From Bacteroidaceae bacterium (GTDB taxonomy: Bacteria > Bacteroidota > Bacteroidia > Bacteroidales > Bacteroidaceae), in NCBI GenBank assembly GCA_017556045.1, contig JAFZFF010000002.1:1-43054 (forward strand): a stretch of DNA of 43,054 bases, given 5' to 3'. The position numbers and the translations under genes were made by a program. The notes beneath the pieces were generated by a model. That model was not told the DNA's origin and did no database searches. It saw nothing but the letters and a program-made list of their open reading frames with translations. Of this stretch, positions 21,953 to 29,025 are shown one piece after another; position 1 is the stretch's first letter, and each line of letters opens with the position of its first letter.

Positions 21953-23755
21953 ATGGATTATATACAAAATAAAAAACAACCTTGGCTCGTGCGCTTCATC
22001 CAATGGAGAGAGGAGCATATCAGTGCCAAGAACTTCACGCTGATATTGGCCGTGCTCGTAGGTCTCTGTTCGGCCTTTGCAGCACTTGTGCTGAAGACGT
22101 TGATACATACCGTACAGCACTTCTTGACCGAGAACTTCAGCACTGATGAGGCTAACTACCTTTACCTGCTCTATCCCGTAGTGGGTATCTTCATTGCAGG
22201 TCTTTTTATCCGCTATATCGTGCGTGACGATATCGGACATGGTGTCACTAAGATACTCTATGCGATATCTCGTAAGCAGGCGCACATACGTCCGCACAAT
22301 ATGTATTCGTCGGTCATTGCCAGCTCTATCACCATCGGTTTTGGTGGGTCGGTCGGTGCCGAGGCTCCTATCGTGCTTACAGGATCGGCCATAGGCTCAA
22401 ACCTTGGTCGTCTGTTCCGAGTAGATGCCCGTACCATGATGCTACTCGTAGGATGTGGTGCTGCTGGTGCCGTTGCAGGAATCTTCAAGGCTCCTATTGC
22501 CGGATTGGTGTTCACCATCGAGGTGTTGCTCATCGACCTCACCATGTCGTCGCTCATGCCATTGCTCATATCGAGCGTGACGGCTGCTACCGTATCATAC
22601 ATCGCTACGGGTACGGAGTCAATGTTCCGCTTCACGATGGCCAACTCATTTACCATGGAGCGTATCCCGTATGTAATACTCATGGGTGTCATCTGCGGAT
22701 TCGTGTCGCTCTATTTTTCTGAAACGATGAACAAGTTGGAGAACTTCTTCCGTCGTTACAAGAATCCCTATGTCAAGTTTGTCATCGGAGGTATCGCATT
22801 AAGCTTGCTGATATTCCTCTTCCCTTCATTATACGGTGAGGGTTATGAGACCATCGAACTTCTGCTCAATGGTGCAAGTAACGCAGAGTGGGGCGAGGCG
22901 ATGTCAGGCTCATTCTTCTCAGGACACTCGCGTATGCTGCTCGTATATCTGGCACTGGTGGTGATGTTTAAGGTGTTTGCCACTACGGCTACGAATGCTG
23001 GTGGAGGATGTGGAGGTATCTTTGCGCCCAGTCTTTTCTTGGGATGCGTTACCGGATTTATCTTCTCGCACTTCTGCAACACTATTGGCGTCAGCGTCTA
23101 TCTCCCAGAGAACAACTTTGCCCTCTTCGGTATGGCAGGACTTATGTCGGGAGTGATGCATGCTCCGCTCACAGGTATATTCCTCATCGCCGAGCTTACG
23201 GGTGGCTACGACCTCTTCTTGCCGTTGATGATTACCTCGGCCTTCTCGTACCTTACCATTCGTATCTTCCAGTCGCATAGCATCTACTCAATGCGTTTGG
23301 CTAAGAAGGGTGAACTGCTCACACATGATAAAGATCAGTCAATCCTAACACTGATGCGTACAGAGAATGTCATCGAAAAAGATTTTCGTGCTACGACTGC
23401 CGATATGGAGCTGGGAGCATTTACGACCGTAATCTCAGAGTCGCGCCGCAATCTCTTCCCTGTGCTCAATAAGGATAATCGTCTCGTAGGCATCGTACAG
23501 CTCGATGATGTGCGTCATTATATGTTCCGTAGCGAATTGTATAGAAGATACACTATCGACAAGTTCATGCGTGACCCAGCAGCACGTATCTCGGTTACCG
23601 ATGCGATGGATGTGGTGATGCGTAAGTTTGACGATACTTCGGCATGGAACCTTCCAGTGGAAGATGAGGACGGACGTTATCTCGGCTTTGTGTCGCGCTC
23701 AAAGATATTTAATGAGTATCGCAAGATTATGCTCGACTACTCGGATGAACATTAA
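21953..23755 (+). CDS. ClC-family chloride channel/antiporter with CBS domains
   Basis: The 600-residue inner-membrane protein has the ClC fold in residues about 25-440 and two CBS domains (about 460-595) that usually bind adenine nucleotides. The selectivity motifs are divergent: GHGVTK (95-100) in place of GSGIPE, and GAEAP (135-139) in place of GKEGP, keeping the gating glutamate E137. GGGCGGIFAPSLFLG is the third motif. Whether it is channel or antiporter cannot be decided. It lies 15 bp after tsaC and 2 bp before fmt. Confidence 0.92.
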   Translation: MDYIQNKKQPWLVRFIQWREEHISAKNFTLILAVLVGLCSAFAALVLKTLIHTVQHFLTENFSTDEANYLYLLYPVVGIFIAGLFIRYIVRDDIGHGVTKILYAISRKQAHIRPHNMYSSVIASSITIGFGGSVGAEAPIVLTGSAIGSNLGRLFRVDARTMMLLVGCGAAGAVAGIFKAPIAGLVFTIEVLLIDLTMSSLMPLLISSVTAATVSYIATGTESMFRFTMANSFTMERIPYVILMGVICGFVSLYFSETMNKLENFFRRYKNPYVKFVIGGIALSLLIFLFPSLYGEGYETIELLLNGASNAEWGEAMSGSFFSGHSRMLLVYLALVVMFKVFATTATNAGGGCGGIFAPSLFLGCVTGFIFSHFCNTIGVSVYLPENNFALFGMAGLMSGVMHAPLTGIFLIAELTGGYDLFLPLMITSAFSYLTIRIFQSHSIYSMRLAKKGELLTHDKDQSILTLMRTENVIEKDFRATTADMELGAFTTVISESRRNLFPVLNKDNRLVGIVQLDDVRHYMFRSELYRRYTIDKFMRDPAARISVTDAMDVVMRKFDDTSAWNLPVEDEDGRYLGFVSRSKIFNEYRKIMLDYSDEH

Positions 23756-23757
23756 GA

Positions 23758-24747
23758 ATGAATAACAACAAAGATATGACAAAAGAGAATTTGCGAATCG
23801 TATATATGGGTACTCCCGACTTTGCGGTGGAGAGCCTACGCTGCCTTGTTGAGGGCGGATACAATGTGGTGGGAGTTGTCACAGGACCTGATAAGGCGGT
23901 AGGTCGCCATGGTAGTGTACTGCAACCTACTCCCGTGAAGCAGTATGCCGTAGAGCATGGCTTGCATGTGATGCAGCCCGAGCGCCTCAAAGACGAAGCC
24001 TTCCTCGAGGAGTTGCGATCTTTGCAGGCAGACCTTCAGATTGTGGTGGCTTTCCGTATGTTGCCCGAAGTCGTTTGGGCTATGCCGCCACTCGGCACCT
24101 TTAACCTTCATGCCTCGCTCCTCCCTCAATACCGTGGCGCAGCCCCTATCAATTGGGCGGTGATAAATGGAGATACCGAGACAGGTGTGACCACCTTCTT
24201 CCTCAAGCACGAGATTGATACAGGTGCTGTGATTCGTCAGGTACGCGTGCCCATTAGCGAAACAGATTGCGTAGGCGATGTACACGATCGTCTGATGATG
24301 CTTGGTGGAGGCGTAGTGTGTGAGACCGTAGATGCCATCATTGATGGTACTGCCGAAGCCACTCCTCAGGAGCAGATGATTACCGAGGAGTTGCGCCCAG
24401 CTCCGAAAATCTTCAAAGATACATGCCGCATAGAGTGGGGGAAGCCTGCCAAGCAGGTCTATGACTTCGTCCGTGGTCTATCGCCCTATCCTGCTGCATG
24501 GACCACACTGGTGATGCCCGATGGGGTAGAACATACCGTTAAGGTTTATGGAGCATCTATAGCAACTACAGACGATACATCTCAGCTTTGTGGCTCTATC
24601 AAGACCGATGGCAAGAACTATATTCATGTATACACCGCCAATGGTGCAATAAGTCTTCAAACACTACAACTCGCGGGAAAGAAACGTATGAACGTCGAAG
24701 ACTTCCTACGCGGATTCCGTCTTGCTGATGGTTGTAAGATGGTGTAA
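23758..24747 (+). CDS. fmt: Methionyl-tRNA formyltransferase
   Basis: The 329-residue enzyme formylates initiator Met-tRNA using 10-formyltetrahydrofolate. Seen: MGTPDFAVESL near the start, VVTGPDKAVGRH, and the catalytic block FNLHASLLPQYRGAAPINWAV with N116 and H118 and the third residue D154 (HEIDTG). The C-terminal tRNA-binding domain begins around residue 220 (WGKPAKQVYDFVRGLSPYPAAWT). ATG at 23758 is adopted; an internal ATG at 23776 (MTKENLRIVYMG) is equally plausible. The gene is last in the tsaC-clc-fmt unit and is followed by a terminator. Confidence 0.96.
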   Translation: MNNNKDMTKENLRIVYMGTPDFAVESLRCLVEGGYNVVGVVTGPDKAVGRHGSVLQPTPVKQYAVEHGLHVMQPERLKDEAFLEELRSLQADLQIVVAFRMLPEVVWAMPPLGTFNLHASLLPQYRGAAPINWAVINGDTETGVTTFFLKHEIDTGAVIRQVRVPISETDCVGDVHDRLMMLGGGVVCETVDAIIDGTAEATPQEQMITEELRPAPKIFKDTCRIEWGKPAKQVYDFVRGLSPYPAAWTTLVMPDGVEHTVKVYGASIATTDDTSQLCGSIKTDGKNYIHVYTANGAISLQTLQLAGKKRMNVEDFLRGFRLADGCKMV

Positions 24748-24772
24748 CAGAGTAGTGTGACTTAGCTTAAAT

Positions 24773-24810
24773 GACAGATGCGGATCTTTTCTCCAAAGTC
24801 CGCATCTGTC
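24773..24810 (+). terminator. Terminator of tsaC-clc-fmt
   Basis: A 12-bp perfect stem (24773-24784 with 24799-24810), extended inward by CTTT/AAAG, followed by GTTTTGTTT; 25 bp after the fmt stop. Confidence 0.88.
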
Positions 24811-24879
24811 GTTTTGTTTAGAAATTTCATGGCGCGGCTAATTTGAATTGCCTTCTACTGACCGCGCTCAGGCTTTTAC

Positions 24880-26130
24880 TTATTGCTTCTCTATGAAATC
24901 CTTGATGAGATTTACTGTTGGCTCATAGTTGGTGAAGATAGCGTTCTTCCAGGTGTCGTATACCGTGTGGTAGTACTTGAAGGCATCGCCATGCTCATTC
25001 ATGAAGAAGATGCAGGGCACGTGGCGCTCGGCAAAGGGGTAGTGGTCGCTATTGTCGGCCAGCTCGCTACGTTCTAATGTCTTGAAGTAGCCCTTCTCTG
25101 CATTGATCTGCTCAAAGAGCGCGTATCCTGCCATGCCTTCATCGCTCACCTCGCAATACTGGTTGGGGTTATTGTCGGCAACCATGTCGAGGTTGAAGAG
25201 ATACTTTATCTCACTCAGTGGTGCCAAGGGATGCTCGGCATACCACTCCGAACCGCGCAGGTTAGCATCTTCGCCTGAGAAGGCAATGAAATACATGTCA
25301 TACTCGGGTGTATGCTCGGCATAGTATGCTGCCAGGGTGATGATGGCTGCTGTGCCCGATGCGTTGTCATGAGCGCCAGGGTAGTAGGTCTTCTTACCCA
25401 GCTTGCCCAGGTGGTCGTAGTGAGCGGTAAATACATAGCAGCTATCATGCTTTTTACCCTCTACTTTAGCGATTACGTTGAAGCACTCATAGCCCTCGAG
25501 AAACTCATTCTCCATGTTCACCTTCACGGTCTTGGCTCCTTGGGGGAAGTCGGGCTTCACCCAGATGATGGGCTTTTCTCTTACTACCTCGCCATAGGCT
25601 TTGTAGAATTTGAGCGGAGCCTCCCATGTGTAGATGAGTCCCACGTTACTGCACTCCTTGCTCTGCAGCTTCTTGAAGTCTGCCATATGCTTGTAACTGA
25701 ACATAAAGTCGCAAACCACCATAGCACCCTTGTACTTTGGTGTGGCGAGGTCGGCAAATATCTTGTCGGCATCGTAGTTGAGCGTGTCTATATAGTATAG
25801 GTTGTATTCTCCCTTGATCGAGGGGTTGAACTCTCTGAGTGTGAAGTCCACGCCCGGCACCATCTTCTTGCCATCGATACTCATCTCCATCTTTCCAGGG
25901 AAGGTATTGATGTTTAGCTTAAAGGGCTGGCATACCACCTCGTCGGCTCCAACCTTTGTAAACTCCTTGGCAATCCACTTTCCTGCCTTGTTTGCTCCAT
26001 CTTCCGCATATCCACGTCCCTGATATTTAGCAGAGCTAAGTTCCTTTACGATCTTCTTGTAGTGTGCCAGATCTTGGGCACTGAGCTGTACGGTGATGAC
26101 CGCCAGCATGAGTAGTAATAACTTTTTCAT
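24880..26130 (-). CDS. Secreted M28-family metallopeptidase
   Basis: The 416-residue protein has a signal peptide (MKKLLLLMLAVITVQLSAQ). The M28 di-zinc site can be traced: H237 (AHYDHLG), D255 (AHDNASGT), the general base E287 with D288 (SGEDANLRGSEW, Asp where Glu is common), D315 (NLDMV) and H388 (YYHTVYDT). Residues about 95-205 fit an inserted PA-type domain. It is probably a periplasmic or surface aminopeptidase. It stands alone on the minus strand, facing fmt. Confidence 0.88.
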   Translation of the reverse strand: MKKLLLLMLAVITVQLSAQDLAHYKKIVKELSSAKYQGRGYAEDGANKAGKWIAKEFTKVGADEVVCQPFKLNINTFPGKMEMSIDGKKMVPGVDFTLREFNPSIKGEYNLYYIDTLNYDADKIFADLATPKYKGAMVVCDFMFSYKHMADFKKLQSKECSNVGLIYTWEAPLKFYKAYGEVVREKPIIWVKPDFPQGAKTVKVNMENEFLEGYECFNVIAKVEGKKHDSCYVFTAHYDHLGKLGKKTYYPGAHDNASGTAAIITLAAYYAEHTPEYDMYFIAFSGEDANLRGSEWYAEHPLAPLSEIKYLFNLDMVADNNPNQYCEVSDEGMAGYALFEQINAEKGYFKTLERSELADNSDHYPFAERHVPCIFFMNEHGDAFKYYHTVYDTWKNAIFTNYEPTVNLIKDFIEKQ

Positions 26131-26157
26131 ATAATGTTGTTTTATTTACACTTGCTG

Positions 26158-26165
26158 CAAAGTTA
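26158..26165 (-). promoter_or_regulatory. Likely -7 box for the M28 gene
   Basis: TAACTTTG on the minus strand, 27 nt before the ATG; no matching -33 box at the right distance. Confidence 0.4.
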
Positions 26166-26252
26166 CAATATTTTTCATCATGTCATCGTCAATTACCATT
26201 TTTTAGAGTCACTTCTACCCAAGTTTCAATAAAAACTCGTAACTTTGAGCGT

Positions 26253-26345
26253 ATGAAAATCGAAGAAGCTATACTCTATTGCCTCGCCAGCCAAAACCGA
26301 CAATCGAGCGAATTCTACAGTAGGAGATTTTTGGTGCAGGTATAA
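26253..26345 (+). pseudogene. Possible 5' remnant of a small gene
   Basis: A 30-codon frame beginning MKIEEAILYCLASQNRQSSE, preceded 5 nt upstream by TAACTTTG (26240-26247), a -7-like box. The start resembles N-termini of small helix-turn-helix proteins in this phylum, but the frame stops at once at 26343 and nothing recognisable follows. It may be a truncated gene whose body was replaced by the repeats downstream, or chance. Confidence 0.25.
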
Positions 26346-26348
26346 GCA

Positions 26349-26428
26349 GAAAAAGGGACTTCCCTTTTTTAGAAAGGGGAAAGGCCTTTTTTTATAAACA
26401 CACCTTCCTTTTTTCAAAAAGGGAAAGG
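26349..26428. repeat. Purine-rich tandem hairpin repeats
   Basis: Three related stretches of the form AAAGGGA...TTTTTT: AAAAAGGGACTTCCCTTTTTT (26350-26370), AAAGGGGAAAGGCCTTTTTTT (from 26373) and AAAAAGGGAAAGGCGTTTTTT (from 26416). The first folds on itself and the last pairs with CCTTCCTTTTTT at 26403-26414. They resemble terminators on either strand. Confidence 0.5.
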
Positions 26429-26496
26429 CGTTTTTTGCTTAGTGTAGCAAAATTGTCAAAGTATTTTCTCGGGAATAGTAAAACAGGGGATTCTCA

Positions 26497-26662
26497 GGTG
26501 AAAAAAGTTTATTTTCGGGGTGGCATGGCAATGCTTCGGAGCAGCAAATGGACAAATCACAATTGACAATTACCTATCGGATGGAAGTTTTCGTTAACGT
26601 TTTCGTTGGTAGCGAGCTCCACTCGCTCTGCCATGCCACCCCAAAAATAAACTTTTGTCACC
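26497..26662. repeat. 166-bp element with 34-nt terminal inverted repeats
   Basis: Arms 26497-26530 and 26629-26662 match at 32 of 34 positions (ends GGTGA, inner side GGGGTGGCATGGCA). The interior holds smaller hairpins (GCTTCGGAGC at 26533-26542; AGCGAG/CTCGCT at 26611-26627) and no gene. MITE-like; no target duplication recognised. Confidence 0.7.
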
Positions 26663-26731
26663 CAGGAAAGGGGTGTTTGGGGCGAAATGTTAGGATTTAG
26701 GGGTGAAAACTTTCGTTTTACGTCAGTCTCT

Positions 26732-26797
26732 AAAATCAGACAGCTGTGATAGATTTACCAGAGCCTTTCGTTGCGAAAAAAGCCTTTGTCTGATTTT
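26732..26797. repeat. Inverted repeat with 11-nt arms
   Basis: AAAATCAGACA (26732-26742) pairs with TGTCTGATTTT (26787-26797); inside lies a second hairpin TTTCG-ttg-CGAAA (26766-26778). Function unknown. Confidence 0.5.
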
Positions 26798-26837
26798 TCT
26801 ACTGAAAAGCTCTGATATTTGATACATCAACGTATTG

Positions 26838-26877
26838 CATTGCATGTATGCAACGAATCTGTTTCATGCGTGCAATG
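26838..26877. repeat. Hairpin with 13-nt arms
   Basis: CATTGCATGTATG (26838-26850) and CATGCGTGCAATG (26865-26877) are complementary with two G-U type pairs, the pattern of a conserved RNA stem or decayed palindrome. Confidence 0.4.
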
Positions 26878-26904
26878 GAAAAATTGGATAAAGAGAATTT
26901 TTGT

Positions 26905-26920
26905 AATCACTTAAGTGATT
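26905..26920. repeat. 16-bp perfect palindrome
   Basis: AATCACTTAAGTGATT followed by a run of T. It could be a protein-binding site or a short plus-strand terminator (stem AATCAC/GTGATT, loop TTAA). Confidence 0.4.
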
Positions 26921-26963
26921 TTTTCGCTCAACTCTTTTATAGACTGATGCTATGTGAATAAAA

Positions 26964-26985
26964 AGGAGCACCTGAGGGTGCTCCT
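26964..26985 (-). terminator. Terminator of the metallophosphoesterase gene
   Basis: AGGAGCACC, 4-nt loop, GGTGCTCCT; on the minus strand followed by TTTTATTC, 34 bp after the stop codon. Confidence 0.85.
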
Positions 26986-27019
26986 ATATCTATTTCAATA
27001 TGACAAGGTGTGGAGGGTA

Positions 27020-28699
27020 TTAAGGCACGTAGGGCTCGCTCACCAATTTCGTCGAAATGTTGTCGTATGAGTCGTATGCCTCTACCTCTACGGTGTACTT
27101 TGTGCCGGGCTCAAGGTCTGTGAACGTGGCGGTGAAGGTCTCGGGTTGCTCGCTATTCTTATAGAACTCTGAGAATATTCTTTGGGTGCGTACGGCAATG
27201 CCTTTGTCATTGATGAGTGTCACCTTGTAGCGGAATACGCAGTCATTATCAGTGGCTTGAGGGAAGGTGGCCTTTAAGCTGTTGTCTGAGTGACTGATGG
27301 TTACCTTTGCCTTGGTATCAAATACGGGTGCGGGAAGTCCGTCGCGGTAGGGTTTGTTGAGCGGGTTGTTATGTTGGTCTCGCTTGTCGGCATATGCGAA
27401 CTTTGAGCCATCGAAGGGTGGCTCGAGATTCCAGCGATTGTCGGGCTGTATCTCTTCGTCGATGCGGGTGTCATAACGTCGGATCTCTACATTGCCTTTG
27501 GGCTTTACATCAACGATCAAGCCTTCGGTGATGTATTGGTAAAAGTTGGGATGACAGGGGTCGGGCCAGTCAATTGTGTTGCCATGAATCTCGCTATAGT
27601 TGATCGAACCTGTACCGATGCCGGTGAAGTAGTTTTGCTCAGCACCATTGGGGTCTACACCCTGATGGATTGAGCGGGGGTCGCCGAGGGGATAGTGGCT
27701 ATGTCCACCGAATGTCACCACTTGAGGATACTTGTTGAAGATAGAGTTCAGCGTGCTCATAGCCCACACTGATATGCTACCAGAGCCCTCGCCAGGCCAT
27801 GAGCTGTAGCAGGTGTATTTGTTTGGGATGTGGGTGAATACAAAGATGGGTTTTCCGGGACACTCCTTAGATGCTCTTTCGAGCCATGCCTCCAGCTTTT
27901 CGCGTAAGTCATAGGGATAAGATGAGAGGTCGCTCGATGGGTTAGAGTCGTAGTTGTTACCACTTCTCACGCTAATGGTGATGAAGGGGTAACCCTTGAT
28001 GATTAAGTATTGGTCATGGGGATAGTCATTGCCATTGTTGAAGGGACGCATTTTTATGGGGTAGTTGCCACCACGTCCTCCGATATGGTCGTGGTTGCCC
28101 ATCATGAAGAGGATAGTATCTACAGGGTTGATATAGTTGCTATCATTTTTGAAAACCTGTATGAGCTGGTCGTATTGATACTCTTGACCACTGTCGGTGA
28201 TGTCGCCACACACGATGATGGCGTCGAGCTTACCTTTGGCGGTGAGTTGCTTCAGTGTGCGAGGCACCTTTATCATGGCGCCACCTCCCGTCTTAGTGCC
28301 GAAGTGTATGTCAGAGATTACTGCAAACGTGGGGTATTTCTCTGCATCTGTACCGTGCTGACATACCTTTATCACTTGTGATGAGCCATCTTTGGCCTTG
28401 AGACTCACCTTGGCGGTGCGATCAGCCGCCTTGGTGTTGGCTTTTACAGTGATACTTACCGCATCGTTAGTCTTCTTTACCTTGCACCATTTGGCATTGC
28501 TCGCCACGGCAAAGTCCAGATTGCTCTTCACCGTTACTTGTCTTTCGCTGGCATCTGTACCAAAATATACATTCTTCTCACTCTCGAGGTAGGTGCTACC
28601 TTGCTCGTTGGCAGAGGCCGCTACGCTGGGATGGGCATTCGCAGGTGCTAAAGCACATGCCATAACCATCATCAATGTGTATAACGCTTTTCTTTTCAT
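27020..28699 (-). CDS. Secreted BACON-domain metallophosphoesterase
   Basis: 559 residues with a signal peptide (to about residue 22, APANA). Residues about 40-116 form a BACON-like beta-sandwich (VTVKSNLDFAVASNAKWCKVKK ... QVIKVCQHG). The calcineurin-like catalytic domain has all metal ligands: D130/H132 (ISDIHFG), D166 (CGDITDSG), N202/H203 (MGNHDH), H290 (FVFTHIPN), H333/H335 (GGHSHYPLG). The C-terminal about 100 residues look like a fibronectin type III domain (FTDLEPGTKYTVEVEAYDSYDN). Probably a surface or periplasmic phosphoesterase of unknown substrate. It is divergent from the GH92 gene. Confidence 0.88.
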   Translation of the reverse strand: MKRKALYTLMMVMACALAPANAHPSVAASANEQGSTYLESEKNVYFGTDASERQVTVKSNLDFAVASNAKWCKVKKTNDAVSITVKANTKAADRTAKVSLKAKDGSSQVIKVCQHGTDAEKYPTFAVISDIHFGTKTGGGAMIKVPRTLKQLTAKGKLDAIIVCGDITDSGQEYQYDQLIQVFKNDSNYINPVDTILFMMGNHDHIGGRGGNYPIKMRPFNNGNDYPHDQYLIIKGYPFITISVRSGNNYDSNPSSDLSSYPYDLREKLEAWLERASKECPGKPIFVFTHIPNKYTCYSSWPGEGSGSISVWAMSTLNSIFNKYPQVVTFGGHSHYPLGDPRSIHQGVDPNGAEQNYFTGIGTGSINYSEIHGNTIDWPDPCHPNFYQYITEGLIVDVKPKGNVEIRRYDTRIDEEIQPDNRWNLEPPFDGSKFAYADKRDQHNNPLNKPYRDGLPAPVFDTKAKVTISHSDNSLKATFPQATDNDCVFRYKVTLINDKGIAVRTQRIFSEFYKNSEQPETFTATFTDLEPGTKYTVEVEAYDSYDNISTKLVSEPYVP

Positions 28700-28728
28700 A
28701 TCAGTACTGTTTTAACACTAAAGTAGTG

Positions 28729-28736
28729 CAAAGATA
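28729..28736 (-). promoter_or_regulatory. Likely -7 box of the metallophosphoesterase gene
   Basis: TATCTTTG on the minus strand, 29 nt before the ATG; a good -33 box is not seen. Confidence 0.45.
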
Positions 28737-28855
28737 CCGTTTTTTTACTGAAAACTCTCTTTTGACAAATGAAAAATGGCGGATGTGAATATTTGTCGGT
28801 TCGGTTCATATATGATCAGCGTCTGTCACGCTGAAGTTTGTTTGCTCTCATTCGT

Positions 28856-28887
28856 TTTGTGTGTACAAATATTTTGTGTTACCTTTG
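28856..28887 (+). promoter_or_regulatory. Distal promoter of the GH92 gene
   Basis: TTTG (28856-28859), 20 nt, TACCTTTG (28880-28887), an exact consensus. A small hairpin GAGGT-aaa-ACCTC (28887-28899) sits at the expected transcription start. Confidence 0.65.
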
Positions 28888-28920
28888 AGGTAAAACCTCT
28901 TAGATACTTTCACTCGCTGA

Positions 28921-28977
28921 GAATAAGCAATTGCTCCATTCATTAAAACAAGTTTTATTCATGTCAATTGCTTATTC
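28921..28977. promoter_or_regulatory. Inverted repeat between the two GH92 promoters
   Basis: GAATAAGCAATTG (28921-28933) and its exact complement CAATTGCTTATTC (28965-28977). The right arm covers the -33 box of the proximal promoter, so it could be an operator or an attenuator of transcripts from the distal promoter. Confidence 0.45.
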
Positions 28978-28998
28978 GCTCGTTTATTCGTATCTTTG
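28967..28998 (+). promoter_or_regulatory. Proximal promoter of the GH92 gene
   Basis: ATTG (28967-28970), 20 nt, TATCTTTG (28991-28998), 27 nt before the ATG. Confidence 0.65.
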
Positions 28999-29025
28999 TA
29001 AAAAAATAATCCACATTATAAACGT

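Larger units (their letters stand above)
26131..27019. other. 889-bp non-coding block rich in inverted repeats
   Basis: No intact gene. In order: the M28 -7 box, a short plus-strand reading frame, purine-rich repeats (26349-26428), a 166-bp element with 34-nt ends (26497-26662), a hairpin with 11-nt arms (26732-26797), a hairpin at 26838-26877, a 16-bp palindrome (26905-26920) and the terminator of the metallophosphoesterase gene (26964-26985). Confidence 0.75.
28700..29025. other. 326-bp divergent regulatory region
   Basis: No gene. It holds a minus-strand -7 box for the metallophosphoesterase, two plus-strand promoters for the GH92 gene and an inverted repeat with 13-nt arms between them. 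Confidence 0.75.

Noticed and set aside
26226-26417. 63-codon minus-strand frame (KKGRCVYKKRPFPFLKKG)
   Set aside because: Low-complexity translation of the purine-rich repeats; not a plausible protein.
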